8,057 nt of DNA from an uncultured Hyphomicrobiales bacterium (GTDB lineage: Bacteria > Pseudomonadota > Alphaproteobacteria > Rhizobiales > Aestuariivirgaceae). The translations under genes were made by a program, and so were the position numbers. Shown here one piece after another: positions 1 to 5,320 of this stretch. The DNA lies in the NCBI GenBank assembly GCA_903930095.1, contig CAIYXE010000640.1, forward strand, positions 1 to 8,057, in the 5' to 3' direction. Within the stretch, counting starts at the first letter, position 1; every line of letters begins with the position of its first letter. Below the pieces are notes generated by a model that was not told the DNA's origin, did not search any database, and saw only the letters and a program-made list of their open reading frames with translations.

Positions 1-272
1 CGCAGATCCGCCTCATCCTTCACGAAGCGGGCCGGCACATGCGGCACCGGGTCGAAGCCACTGGCCTTGAGCTGGCGCACCGCCTCGATCTGGCCTGCAA
101 GGTCGCCCGCATCGATCAGCGCAATGAACACGCGGCTGCCGGGCTGCAGCTTCTCCTTCAGCAGGGCCAGCTTCTCGATCTGCTTCGGCGTGATCTCGAT
201 GGAGGATAGGCCGAGAAAGGAGGCTGTGGCTTCGGCGGGCGGCAGGCTGGGTGAGGCAAGCGGGGCGTTCAT
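1..272 (-). CDS. Methylenetetrahydrofolate reductase-like protein (N-terminal part, cut by window edge)
   Basis: Reading leftward from an ATG at 272, the frame stays open to base 1, giving about 90 residues; the C-terminal part lies outside the window. A GGAG ribosome-binding site sits about 9 nt before the ATG. After a flexible Ala/Pro-rich leader (residues 1-15) comes SIEITPKQ (about 23-30), then GSRVFIALID and, about 30 residues on, FDPVPHVPAR. This alternation of a strand, a helix and a P-H-V-P-A-R turn matches the first strands of the MTHFR TIM barrel, where related proteins carry variants such as PHFPAR. Family members reduce 5,10-methylene-THF to 5-methyl-THF with reduced flavin in the cytoplasm. 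Divergent members lie in alphaproteobacterial clusters for methylated-amine breakdown, and the divergently oriented GlxA-type regulator suggests such a setting here (inference). With only a quarter to a third of the protein visible, the exact subfamily is uncertain. Confidence 0.62.
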   Translation of the reverse strand, partial: MNAPLASPSLPPAEATASFLGLSSIEITPKQIEKLALLKEKLQPGSRVFIALIDAGDLAGQIEAVRQLKASGFDPVPHVPARFVKDEADL

Positions 273-461
273 CGATCAGGGCTCCGGTTTCGGACGGCTC
301 ACACTCTGCGCCCCGTGCCGGCAGGCTGCCCGAATGTTTGCGACAGGGCCATTACGAATGCGACCGCCGCTTTCAGGCTGTGTCGTTTTTCACATGCGGC
401 ATGGCGCTTCTGGACAATGCCGCAGTTCTGCGCAAGAAGACTCCAAACAGGAGCATCGCCC
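273..461. promoter_or_regulatory. Shared intergenic region of the divergent reductase and GlxA-type regulator genes
   Basis: These 189 bp separate two divergent start codons and should hold both promoters. No strong sigma-70 pair is visible. A TGGACA hexamer at 411-416 (5/6 to the -35 consensus) has only a poor AAGAAG match 17 bp further on. The region contains a perfect inverted repeat (395-424) and two CGAATG copies (331-336 and 355-360), each followed by GCGAC. Ribosome-binding sites flank it on both sides: GGAG for the reductase and CAGGAG at 448-453 for the regulator. No convincing small ORF was seen. Confidence 0.6.
395..424. promoter_or_regulatory. Perfect inverted repeat, candidate operator
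   Basis: TGCGGCAT at 395-402 is mirrored exactly by ATGCCGCA at 417-424 with a 14-bp spacer, so half-site centres are 22 bp apart, about two helical turns. It ends 37 bp before the regulator's start codon and overlaps the TGGACA element at 411-416. A protein bound here would be placed to repress or autoregulate the regulator gene. AraC-type proteins more often use direct repeats, so the binding protein is not known; the regulator next door is the obvious candidate. Confidence 0.42.
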
Positions 462-1457
462 ATGTTCGGCGACCGACCCAAGCAACTCCCCCATCACTTC
501 GCGGTCGTCATGGTGCCGGAATTCACCATGATGCCGGTCACCTCGGCGATCGAGCCGCTCCGCATCGCCAACCGCCTGTCGGAGAAGGCGCTCTACAAAT
601 GGTCCATGCATTCGGTGGACGGCCAGCCGGTGGCTGCCTCCAACGGCATTCTCGCCATGGTGGACGGTGATCTCTCAGCCATTCCCGAAACCTCGACGAT
701 CCTCGTCTGCGCGGGCCTCAACGTGCAGCACCACACCGACAAGCGTCTGGTGGCCTGGCTTCGCAAGGTTGCGCGCAAGGGCACAGACATCGGCGCCGTG
801 TGCACGGGGGCCCATATCCTCGCGGAGGCAGGCCTGCTCGACGGCTACCGGTGCACCATCCACTGGGAGAACCTGCCTGGCTTCACCGAAGCCTTCCCGG
901 AACTCGATGCCACGGGCGGCTTGTTCGAGATCGACCGTGACCGCTTCACCAGTGCCGGCGGCACCACCGCGCTGGACATGATGCTCACGCTGATTGCCAG
1001 CCAGCACGGGCCGGAGCTTGCCTCTGCCGTGGCCGAGGGCATTCTCCATTCGCCCATCCGCCACCACAGCGAGCACCAGAGAATGTCGCTGCCGGCGCGA
1101 ATCGGAGCACGGCACCCCAAGCTCGTCGGCATCATCGAGGAAATGGAAAAAAACCTGGAGGAGCCACTCTCCCCCTCGCTTCTGGCAAAGCAGGCCGGCC
1201 TGTCGACCCGCCAGCTCGAGCGCCTGTTCCGGCGCTATCTGGACCGTTCGCCCAAGCGCTATTACCTGGAGCTCCGCCTGAAAAAGGCCCGCTCGCTGCT
1301 GCTGCAGACCGACATGTCCGTTATCAACGTGGCGCTGGCCTGCGGTTTTGCATCACCCTCGCACTTCTCGAAGTGCTACCGCGCCTTTTATGGCCGCACG
1401 CCCTATCGTGAACGTGGCATCCCGGTGATCGAGGCTGCAGCGGCGGAGGCCGTCTGA
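462..1457 (+). CDS. GlxA/GbdR-type transcriptional regulator (GATase-1-like sensor plus AraC HTH)
   Basis: A 331-residue DNA-binding regulator. The frame extends upstream to an ATG at 315, but 462 is chosen because CAGGAG (448-453) lies 8 nt before it, the encoded MFGDRPKQLP leads straight into the first sensor strand, and family length is about 310-340. Residues about 12-190 form a DJ-1/PfpI (class I glutamine amidotransferase-like) domain. It keeps the elbow AVCTGAHILAEAGLLDG with Cys114, followed by CTIHWEN with His134; in these regulators the fold is usually taken to bind ligand rather than catalyse. Residues about 220-318 carry two AraC helix-turn-helix motifs: SLLAKQAGLSTRQLERLF (about 239-256) and the region 286-314 with ACGFASPSHFSKCYRAFYG. 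Relatives control catabolism of betaine, carnitine, choline-derived or other amino compounds. The divergent MTHFR-like gene fits C1 or methylamine-type metabolism, but the ligand cannot be read from the sequence. A GC hairpin follows the stop. Confidence 0.9.
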   Translation: MFGDRPKQLPHHFAVVMVPEFTMMPVTSAIEPLRIANRLSEKALYKWSMHSVDGQPVAASNGILAMVDGDLSAIPETSTILVCAGLNVQHHTDKRLVAWLRKVARKGTDIGAVCTGAHILAEAGLLDGYRCTIHWENLPGFTEAFPELDATGGLFEIDRDRFTSAGGTTALDMMLTLIASQHGPELASAVAEGILHSPIRHHSEHQRMSLPARIGARHPKLVGIIEEMEKNLEEPLSPSLLAKQAGLSTRQLERLFRRYLDRSPKRYYLELRLKKARSLLLQTDMSVINVALACGFASPSHFSKCYRAFYGRTPYRERGIPVIEAAAAEAV

Positions 1458-1464
1458 AACGAAA

Positions 1465-1485
1465 GGCGGGCCAGCGTGGCCCGCC
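1465..1485. terminator. GC-rich hairpin after the regulator gene
   Basis: GGCGGGCC (1465-1472) and GGCCCGCC (1478-1485) form a perfect 8-bp stem around a 5-nt loop, starting 7 nt after the TGA. On the plus strand it is followed by CTCCTTC, a weak pyrimidine tract. On the minus strand it is followed by TTTCGTTTC, so it may act on transcripts arriving from both convergent genes. Efficiency without a proper U-tract is uncertain. Confidence 0.55.
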
Positions 1486-1618
1486 CTCCTTCAGTGTCGC
1501 CCGAGACCGGGGGGATCAACGGACGATACATTCGATAATACAATCAAAGATACCCGGTAAACTGCCCTCTGGGTCAGAGTGAGTCCACCGCGGCAATTGC
1601 AACCTTATAATCCTGTTT
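1486..1618. other. Non-coding convergent gap, AT-richer than surroundings
   Basis: No credible gene is seen between the regulator and the kinase (1458-1674). The stretch from about 1521 to 1618 is clearly richer in A/T than the flanking genes. It contains GATAAT at 1534-1539 and TATAAT at 1606-1611 on the plus strand, neither with a recognisable -35 at normal spacing, and a TATTAT-like hexamer on the minus strand. It may be plain spacer, or it may contain a small RNA promoter. Confidence 0.4.
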
Positions 1619-1660
1619 CCGTCTGGGCGCAAACACTGGTTGCTGCCGACGGGTATTTTT
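1619..1660 (+). terminator. Bulged hairpin followed by a T-run
   Basis: CCGTC (1619-1623) pairs with GACGG (1648-1652). Inside, GG pairs with CC, C1628 with G1645, and GCAA (1629-1632) with TTGC (1640-1643), giving about 12 pairs around a 7-nt loop with single-base bulges. GTATTTTT (1653-1660) follows, so the polarity is that of a plus-strand intrinsic terminator. It could be a second terminator for the regulator gene or end a separate small transcript. For the minus-strand kinase transcript it would be a hairpin without a U-tract, starting 15-56 nt after the stop codon. Confidence 0.45.
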
Positions 1661-1674
1661 CAGGCCAATAGTGA

Positions 1675-3045
1675 TCAGGCGGCCGACGGCAAGGTCAGTT
1701 CAGCCCTGAGACCACCCAGTGATGCCGTATCCAGATGCACGCTCCCATTGTACATTCCGGCAGTTTCAACAACGATGGACAGGCCAAGGCCCGAACCGGG
1801 CTTCGTCTCGTCGAGGCGCTGGCCACGTTTCAGCGCCTGGGCGCGCTGCTCTGCGGGAAGGCCCGGCCCGTCATCCGCAACGGTGATCACCAGGAAGGTC
1901 CGTCCCGCGCTGGCGGGTCCGGGCGCGGGTGCTGCTGACAGGGCAACCTTTCCTGCCGCCCATTTGCAGGCATTGTCGAGGAGGTTGCCCACCATTTCCT
2001 CCAGGTCCTGCTTTTCGCCCCTGAACCTGAGGCCGGGCGTGCATTCGAGGCTGATCGCAATGGCCTTGTCGCGGTTGATGCGCTCCAGCGTGCGGGCAAG
2101 CGCCTCCAGCACCGGCTTCACCTCGGTCACCGCGCCGATGCCCTGCGCGCGTGCGGCGCGCCGGGCGCGGTCGAGATAGAGGTTCACCTGGCCCCGCATC
2201 ACCTCCGCCTGCTCACGCACCTTGGCGGCGAGCGGGACCTGCTGGGCCGCCGCCTCGTTGGTCAGCACGCTGAGCGGCGTCTTCAGCGCATGCGCCAGGT
2301 TGCCGACCTGGGTGCGCGCCCGCTCCACGATCTCCACATTGGACTGGATGAGCAGGTTCAGCTCGTCCGCAACGGGCTGTATCTCCGAGGGGTAGCTGCC
2401 CTGCAGCTGATCGGTCCTGCCCTGGCGGATGTCTGCCAGCCTGGCCTGCATGTCGCGCAGCGGCCGCAGCCCGAACCGCACCTGCACGAGTGTCGCCAGA
2501 ACCAGCCCGGCCCCCAGCAGCACGAGGCTCGCCACCAGCGTTCCGGTAAAGCTCCTGACCTCGCGGGAGAGTTCGTCGAAGTTCCCCGCCACCAGCACGG
2601 AAAACCGCCGCGCGCTGCCCGGCAGCGTGAAGCTCTGCTCGATGGCGCGCAGGCTCACGTCTGCGGTGTCGGTGAGGTAGAAGGCGGCCGCGCCATTGGC
2701 GTCGCGCGCGGCGCCATCCGGCACGGCCAGCCGCTGTTCGAGGAGAGAGGCGGATGCGAGGTCGCCCGCGCCGCCTTCCTCCGGCACCACCTGCCAGTAC
2801 CAGCCGGACAGGGGCAGGCCGAAGCGCGGGTCGGCAAGGCCCTGCGCAAGCCTAGGCGTTCCCGAACCATCAACTTCGAGACCCGCCAGAATGCCGTCGA
2901 GCACGGAGCGCAGCCGCTGGTCGAAGTTGCGTTCGAGTGCGGCGGTGAACAGGCCCGCCAGCAGCATGCCCGTGAGCGCCAGCAGCACGACGCTGACCAC
3001 CGCGGAGGAAAGGATCAGCCTGCCCGAGAGCGAGCTAGGCCGCAT
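1675..3045 (-). CDS. PhoQ-like sensor histidine kinase
   Basis: A 456-residue inner-membrane kinase that should phosphorylate the response regulator encoded just upstream. The frame extends to 3171, but ATG 3045 is chosen because it overlaps the regulator's stop by 11 bp and puts a transmembrane helix near the N-terminus; the longer N-terminus would be an out-of-frame shadow of the regulator. Layout: TM1 about 9-33, periplasmic domain about 34-166, TM2 about 169-189, HAMP-like linker about 190-243. The phospho-acceptor helix has NLAHALKTPLSVL with His252, the PhoQ-type H-box. The HATPase domain shows the N-box GNLLDNACKWA (Asn358), the G1 box ADDGPGLP (about 390-397) and the G2 box GSGLGLSIV (about 417-425). 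All catalytic boxes are intact. The periplasmic domain has no obvious acidic Mg2+-binding patch as in enteric PhoQ, so the signal is unknown; the PepSY protein of the same operon is a possible modulator. It is the last gene of its operon. Confidence 0.92.
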   Translation of the reverse strand: MRPSSLSGRLILSSAVVSVVLLALTGMLLAGLFTAALERNFDQRLRSVLDGILAGLEVDGSGTPRLAQGLADPRFGLPLSGWYWQVVPEEGGAGDLASASLLEQRLAVPDGAARDANGAAAFYLTDTADVSLRAIEQSFTLPGSARRFSVLVAGNFDELSREVRSFTGTLVASLVLLGAGLVLATLVQVRFGLRPLRDMQARLADIRQGRTDQLQGSYPSEIQPVADELNLLIQSNVEIVERARTQVGNLAHALKTPLSVLTNEAAAQQVPLAAKVREQAEVMRGQVNLYLDRARRAARAQGIGAVTEVKPVLEALARTLERINRDKAIAISLECTPGLRFRGEKQDLEEMVGNLLDNACKWAAGKVALSAAPAPGPASAGRTFLVITVADDGPGLPAEQRAQALKRGQRLDETKPGSGLGLSIVVETAGMYNGSVHLDTASLGGLRAELTLPSAA

Positions 3046-3706
3046 TGTCCGGCTCGGACAGGCAATAGCCCATGCCGCGGATCGTGTGCAGCACGTCCAC
3101 GCCCAGCTTCTTGCGCAGGCGGCCCACGAAAACCTCGATGGTGTTCGAATCGCGGTCGAAGTCCTGGTCATAAAGATGGTCGACGAGCTCGGTCCGCGAC
3201 ACCACCTTGCCCTTGTGGTGCATGAGATAGGCCAGCAGCCGGAACTCCAGCGAGGTAAGCTTCACCGCCATGCCGTTGACGGTGACGCGCGCACTCTTGG
3301 TGTCGAGCATCACCGGCCCCACGCTGAGCTCGCTTGTTGCATGGCCGGCACTCCGCCTCAGCAGCGCGCGGACCCGCGCCAGCAGCTCCTCCATGTGGAA
3401 GGGCTTGGCCACATAGTCGTCGGCGCCCGCGTCGAAGCCTGCCACCTTGTCGCTCCAGCGGTCCCGCGCGGTGAGGATCAGAACCGGCATCTTGCGGCCG
3501 GCGCGGCGCCATTTCTCAAGCACGCTCACCCCGTCGATGATCGGAAGGCCCAAGTCCAGCACCACCGCGTCATAGGGCTCGGTGTCGCCCAGATAATGGC
3601 CCTCCTCGCCGTCCTTCGCGGCGTCGACCACATAGCCCTGGTCCTGCAGCGCGGCGACCAGCTGCCGGCTGATGTCCGGATCATCCTCAACGACGAGTAT
3701 GCGCAT
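3035..3706 (-). CDS. OmpR/PhoP-type response regulator
   Basis: A 223-residue cytoplasmic transcription factor. ATG 3706 is preceded by GGGGGAG about 5-6 nt away. The receiver domain (1-about 115) has the acidic pair Asp8/Asp9 in ILVVEDDPD, the phospho-acceptor Asp51 in VVLDLGLP, Thr79 in LILTARD and Lys101 in VAKPF, all at conserved positions. The C-terminal winged-helix domain (about 125-218) includes LTSLEFRLLAYLMHHKGKVV, the recognition-helix region around SNTIEVFVGRLRKKL (about 186-200) and the terminal wing IRGMGYCL. This arrangement is typical of the PhoP/QseB branch. It starts 21 nt after the PepSY gene and overlaps the kinase by 11 bp, so the three are very likely co-transcribed and the pair is cognate. 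Target genes are unknown. In PhoPQ-type systems autoregulation is common, but no clear direct-repeat box was identified upstream. Confidence 0.93.
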   Translation of the reverse strand: MRILVVEDDPDISRQLVAALQDQGYVVDAAKDGEEGHYLGDTEPYDAVVLDLGLPIIDGVSVLEKWRRAGRKMPVLILTARDRWSDKVAGFDAGADDYVAKPFHMEELLARVRALLRRSAGHATSELSVGPVMLDTKSARVTVNGMAVKLTSLEFRLLAYLMHHKGKVVSRTELVDHLYDQDFDRDSNTIEVFVGRLRKKLGVDVLHTIRGMGYCLSEPDNAA

Positions 3707-3727
3707 GCCGTCTCCCCCGGTGAACCC

Positions 3728-4003
3728 TCAATTGAGCGGGAACACGTCCCCCGTCGCCGGGTCGACGCCCACCTGGATGATCGTACCATCCTGCCGGAGC
3801 CTGACAACATAGATGCCGCCCTGGCGCTTGACGCCCAGCGGCTTCGCATCCGGATAGGCCTCCACGGCGCGCTTGACGGCGGCAGACGGCGGCAGGCCGC
3901 CCTCTTCATAGCCGCCGCCCTGTTCCTGCGCGCCCGCCGGCAGCGCGCCCAGCGCAACCGACAGGCTGATTGCAGCCGCACTCAACAGCTTTATCTTTCG
4001 CAT
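3728..4003 (-). CDS. Small secreted PepSY-domain protein
   Basis: A 91-residue exported protein. The frame is open further upstream, but ATG 4003 gives a textbook signal peptide: MRKIK, a hydrophobic stretch (about 6-20), then LPAGAQ with likely cleavage after AGA (residue 25). An AAAGG element lies about 9 nt before it. The mature part (about 66 residues) holds one PepSY-like unit: a helix AAVKRAVEAYPDAKPLGV (about 41-58), then GGIYVVRL, a DG turn and VGVDPATGDVFPLN at the C-terminus, the usual Y-x-V...DG...VD-x-x-T-G pattern. PepSY proteins act in the envelope and often modulate proteases or sensor kinases. Being first in an operon with a PhoP/PhoQ-like pair is a recurring arrangement and supports a role in signal input or feedback (inference). 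Only 61 nt separate it from the upstream holin gene, so its promoter must lie in that short gap, inside the holin gene, or further up in the tail/lysis block. Confidence 0.82.
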   Translation of the reverse strand: MRKIKLLSAAAISLSVALGALPAGAQEQGGGYEEGGLPPSAAVKRAVEAYPDAKPLGVKRQGGIYVVRLRQDGTIIQVGVDPATGDVFPLN

Positions 4004-4033
4004 GGCACCACACCTTTCATGCGCTGCTTCTAG

Positions 4034-4083
4034 GCCGCGCAAGCTGAACCCTGCATGAATGGGTTCAGCGGCGCTTGCGCGGC
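4034..4083. terminator. Large bulged palindrome over the holin stop codon
   Basis: An 11-bp outer stem (4034-4044 with 4073-4083; core CCGCGCAAGC/GCTTGCGCGG) continues into a 7-bp inner stem TGAACCC/GGGTTCA (4045-4051 with 4061-4067), with a 9-nt loop and one 5-nt bulge (4068-4072). The alternative pairing GCTGAACCC/GGGTTCAGC gives a 9-bp uninterrupted inner stem. The right half encodes the Arg/Lys-rich holin C-terminus and its TGA. No U-run follows on either strand, so it is not a classic intrinsic terminator; it may stabilise the 3' end, help Rho-dependent termination, or act as a protein-binding site before the PepSY operon. Confidence 0.5.
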
Positions 4084-4535
4084 GGTGGTTTGCGTTCTGC
4101 CACGGCCGCCACGGCCCCGGCCACCTTTTCCAGCGACCGCCCGCCGATGTAGCCGCCCATGCCGATGGCGAGAAAGTCCCAGAAACCCTGCGGCAGCATG
4201 TTCCAGCGCGGCTGGAACGGAACCGGCCCGCCGGCAATCACGTCGGCCAGCGGCAGCACCAGCCCGGCGAGCAGCAAGAATCCCATCAGCAGCAGCATCA
4301 GCATGGGCCGCCAGCTGCGGCTCAGCCAGTGCTCGGACTGGACTTCGGCCATCACCACGGCCTGGCCCAGTTCCGCCGAGCGCGTCAGGTGCGCCAGCAC
4401 CTGCTGCTCCATCTCGGCAGCAAGCTTGCGCCGCAGCGCCTGGTCGGCCACATGCGCCTCGATGATCTTCATCAGCGGCCCGTTGACGAGCCCCACGGCC
4501 AGCTTCGCGGCCATTCCGGTTGCAAGCACCATCAT
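4065..4535 (-). CDS. Holin, GTA three-TM type
   Basis: A 156-residue membrane protein that would permeabilise the inner membrane so the co-encoded endolysin can reach peptidoglycan. ATG 4535 is chosen because it forms an ATGA overlap (4 bp) with the endolysin stop and has GGGAG 5 nt upstream; ATG 4532 is the alternative. Residues about 3-20 are a hydrophobic/amphipathic helix, 22-70 a charged helical region, and 70-78 carry WLSRSWRP, a Trp-Arg-Pro signature I associate with the GTA/phage 3TM holin family. TM segments follow at about 78-98 and 118-133 (GFWDFLAIGMGGYIGG), then a basic tail ending PPPRKRR. Class and size fit that family. It is the last gene of the tail/lysis block; its stop codon lies inside a large palindrome. 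Assignment rests on pattern memory and context, not on a search. Confidence 0.8.
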   Translation of the reverse strand: MMVLATGMAAKLAVGLVNGPLMKIIEAHVADQALRRKLAAEMEQQVLAHLTRSAELGQAVVMAEVQSEHWLSRSWRPMLMLLLMGFLLLAGLVLPLADVIAGGPVPFQPRWNMLPQGFWDFLAIGMGGYIGGRSLEKVAGAVAAVAERKPPPRKRR

Positions 4536-5077
4536 TTCTTCTCCCGTTTCGCAAACAGAAATCTCACCAGCGCGGCGATGAGGCCGGAAAGCCACCAGCC
4601 CCCGGCCTCGCGCGGCGGCGGCGGCGCAGCAGCAGGCGCGGCGGCGAACATGGCAGCCTCGGCAGCCCGCCTCCGAACGAGGCCCGGCAGCACCCGGCCC
4701 CTGGCCTTCACCCACAGCTTGAGGCGGCCAGGCACAGCATCGAGGCGCCCCTCATTCACCGCCTTCAGCACGGAGGATCTGGCGAACGCACCCGTCCCCA
4801 CGTTGAAGGCAAAGCTCACCAGTGCAGAGAACTGCCTTGGCGAAACCTCCCGCGTCAGGCCGGCGCGCACCGCGCTGGCGAAGGCGTCCACGTCACGCGC
4901 CAGCACCGCGCGGGCCTCCGCCTCGCTCATCCGCATGCCGGGCTTCACCGCGGGCGGCCCGGCCTCAGCGGTATGGCCATAGCCGATGGTCCACACCCCC
5001 GCCGGGCAACGATAGGCCTCGGCGCGAAATCCCTCGAAGTGCCGGATCAGGGCCAGCCCTTCTTCCGTCATGTGCAT
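4532..5077 (-). CDS. GH24 lysozyme-like endolysin with C-terminal hydrophobic tail
   Basis: A 181-residue muramidase cleaving the glycan strands of peptidoglycan to release particles. ATG 5077 is chosen over ATG 5071 because AGGA lies 8 nt before it, against 14 nt for the other. The GH24 domain covers about 1-145. Catalytic Glu15 in HFEGFR is followed by eight residues, Cys24, five residues and Thr30 (GVWTIGYGHT), the E-8-C-5-T form of the triad seen in P21-type endolysins rather than the T4 Asp form. SPRQFSALVSFAFNVG (79-94) is a further family signature. There is no N-terminal signal or SAR helix, so export should depend on the adjacent holin. After the domain come an Ala/Pro linker (about 145-157) and GGWWLSGLIAALVRFLF (159-175), then a basic AKREKK end, a probable C-terminal membrane-binding helix. 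The gene lies 24 nt after the small membrane-protein gene and overlaps the holin by 4 bp. Confidence 0.93.
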   Translation of the reverse strand: MHMTEEGLALIRHFEGFRAEAYRCPAGVWTIGYGHTAEAGPPAVKPGMRMSEAEARAVLARDVDAFASAVRAGLTREVSPRQFSALVSFAFNVGTGAFARSSVLKAVNEGRLDAVPGRLKLWVKARGRVLPGLVRRRAAEAAMFAAAPAAAPPPPREAGGWWLSGLIAALVRFLFAKREKK

Positions 5078-5101
5078 GATTTTTTTCCTGTATTGTCAGT
5101 G

Positions 5102-5320
5102 CTAGAATCTGGGTGGCATCAGCAGCGGAAACACCCGTGACAGCAGCGCCCCGAAGGAGACGGAGAAGCCGATCACCAGGGTCAGCGTCTTCCAGCCGCC
5201 GCGCGCCGTCACCAGCGCATCGCGGATCTCGCGCACGTCCTTGCGCATGGCGTGGATTTCCTGCTCCACCGTCTCCATGCGCGCCTCGAGCGCACCCACG
5301 TCCCGTTCGAGGCTTGTCAT
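5102..5320 (-). CDS. Short coiled-coil protein with one C-terminal TM helix (lysis-cassette accessory?)
   Basis: A 72-residue protein. ATG 5320 shares one base with the preceding DUF2793 stop (TGATG), a sign of translational coupling; CTGGAGAA lies about 11 nt upstream. An earlier in-frame ATG at 5365 would overlap the DUF2793 gene by 46 bp and is less likely. Residues about 1-40 are a charged heptad-like helix (LERDVGALEARMETVEQE, then MRKDVREIRDAL), probably a coiled coil. Residues about 43-66 are one hydrophobic helix, ending PLLMPPRF. Such proteins (for example XhlA-like ones) recur beside phage holins and endolysins. The position suggests a role in lysis, such as holin partner or antiholin, or in anchoring, but no family is firmly recognised and the function is inferred from context. 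Confidence 0.72.
   Translation of the reverse strand: MTSLERDVGALEARMETVEQEIHAMRKDVREIRDALVTARGGWKTLTLVIGFSVSFGALLSRVFPLLMPPRF

Noticed and set aside
315..461. N-terminal extension of the GlxA-type regulator from an ATG at 315
   Set aside because: The extension is Cys/Arg-rich, matches no family N-terminus and has no good ribosome-binding site, and it would run through the promoter region; ATG 462 has CAGGAG at proper spacing.
1606..1611. Exact TATAAT hexamer as a stand-alone promoter
   Set aside because: No -35 element at 16-18 bp, and the transcript would begin almost directly in the following hairpin; kept only as part of a small-RNA possibility.
3046..3171. Longer N-terminus for the sensor kinase
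   Set aside because: This part is the response regulator's coding sequence read in another frame and would place 42 unrelated residues before the first membrane helix.
2290..3225. Plus-strand open frame of 311 residues
   Set aside because: Antisense to an intact sensor kinase with all catalytic boxes; composition typical of a shadow frame.
3727..3736. CTCAATTGAG palindrome at the PepSY stop codon
   Set aside because: Only 10 bp, within the end of a coding region, and of a size expected by chance; no supporting context.
2696..4033. Plus-strand open frame of 445 residues
   Set aside because: It lies antisense to the kinase, response regulator and PepSY genes, is His/Arg/Gln/Ala-rich, and has no recognisable domain; it reflects high GC and codon bias of the minus-strand genes.
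4258..4310. CAG/CATCAG-rich stretch that looks like a short tandem repeat
   Set aside because: It is the Leu/Met-rich membrane helix of the holin read on the other strand; the repetition is explained by codon use.
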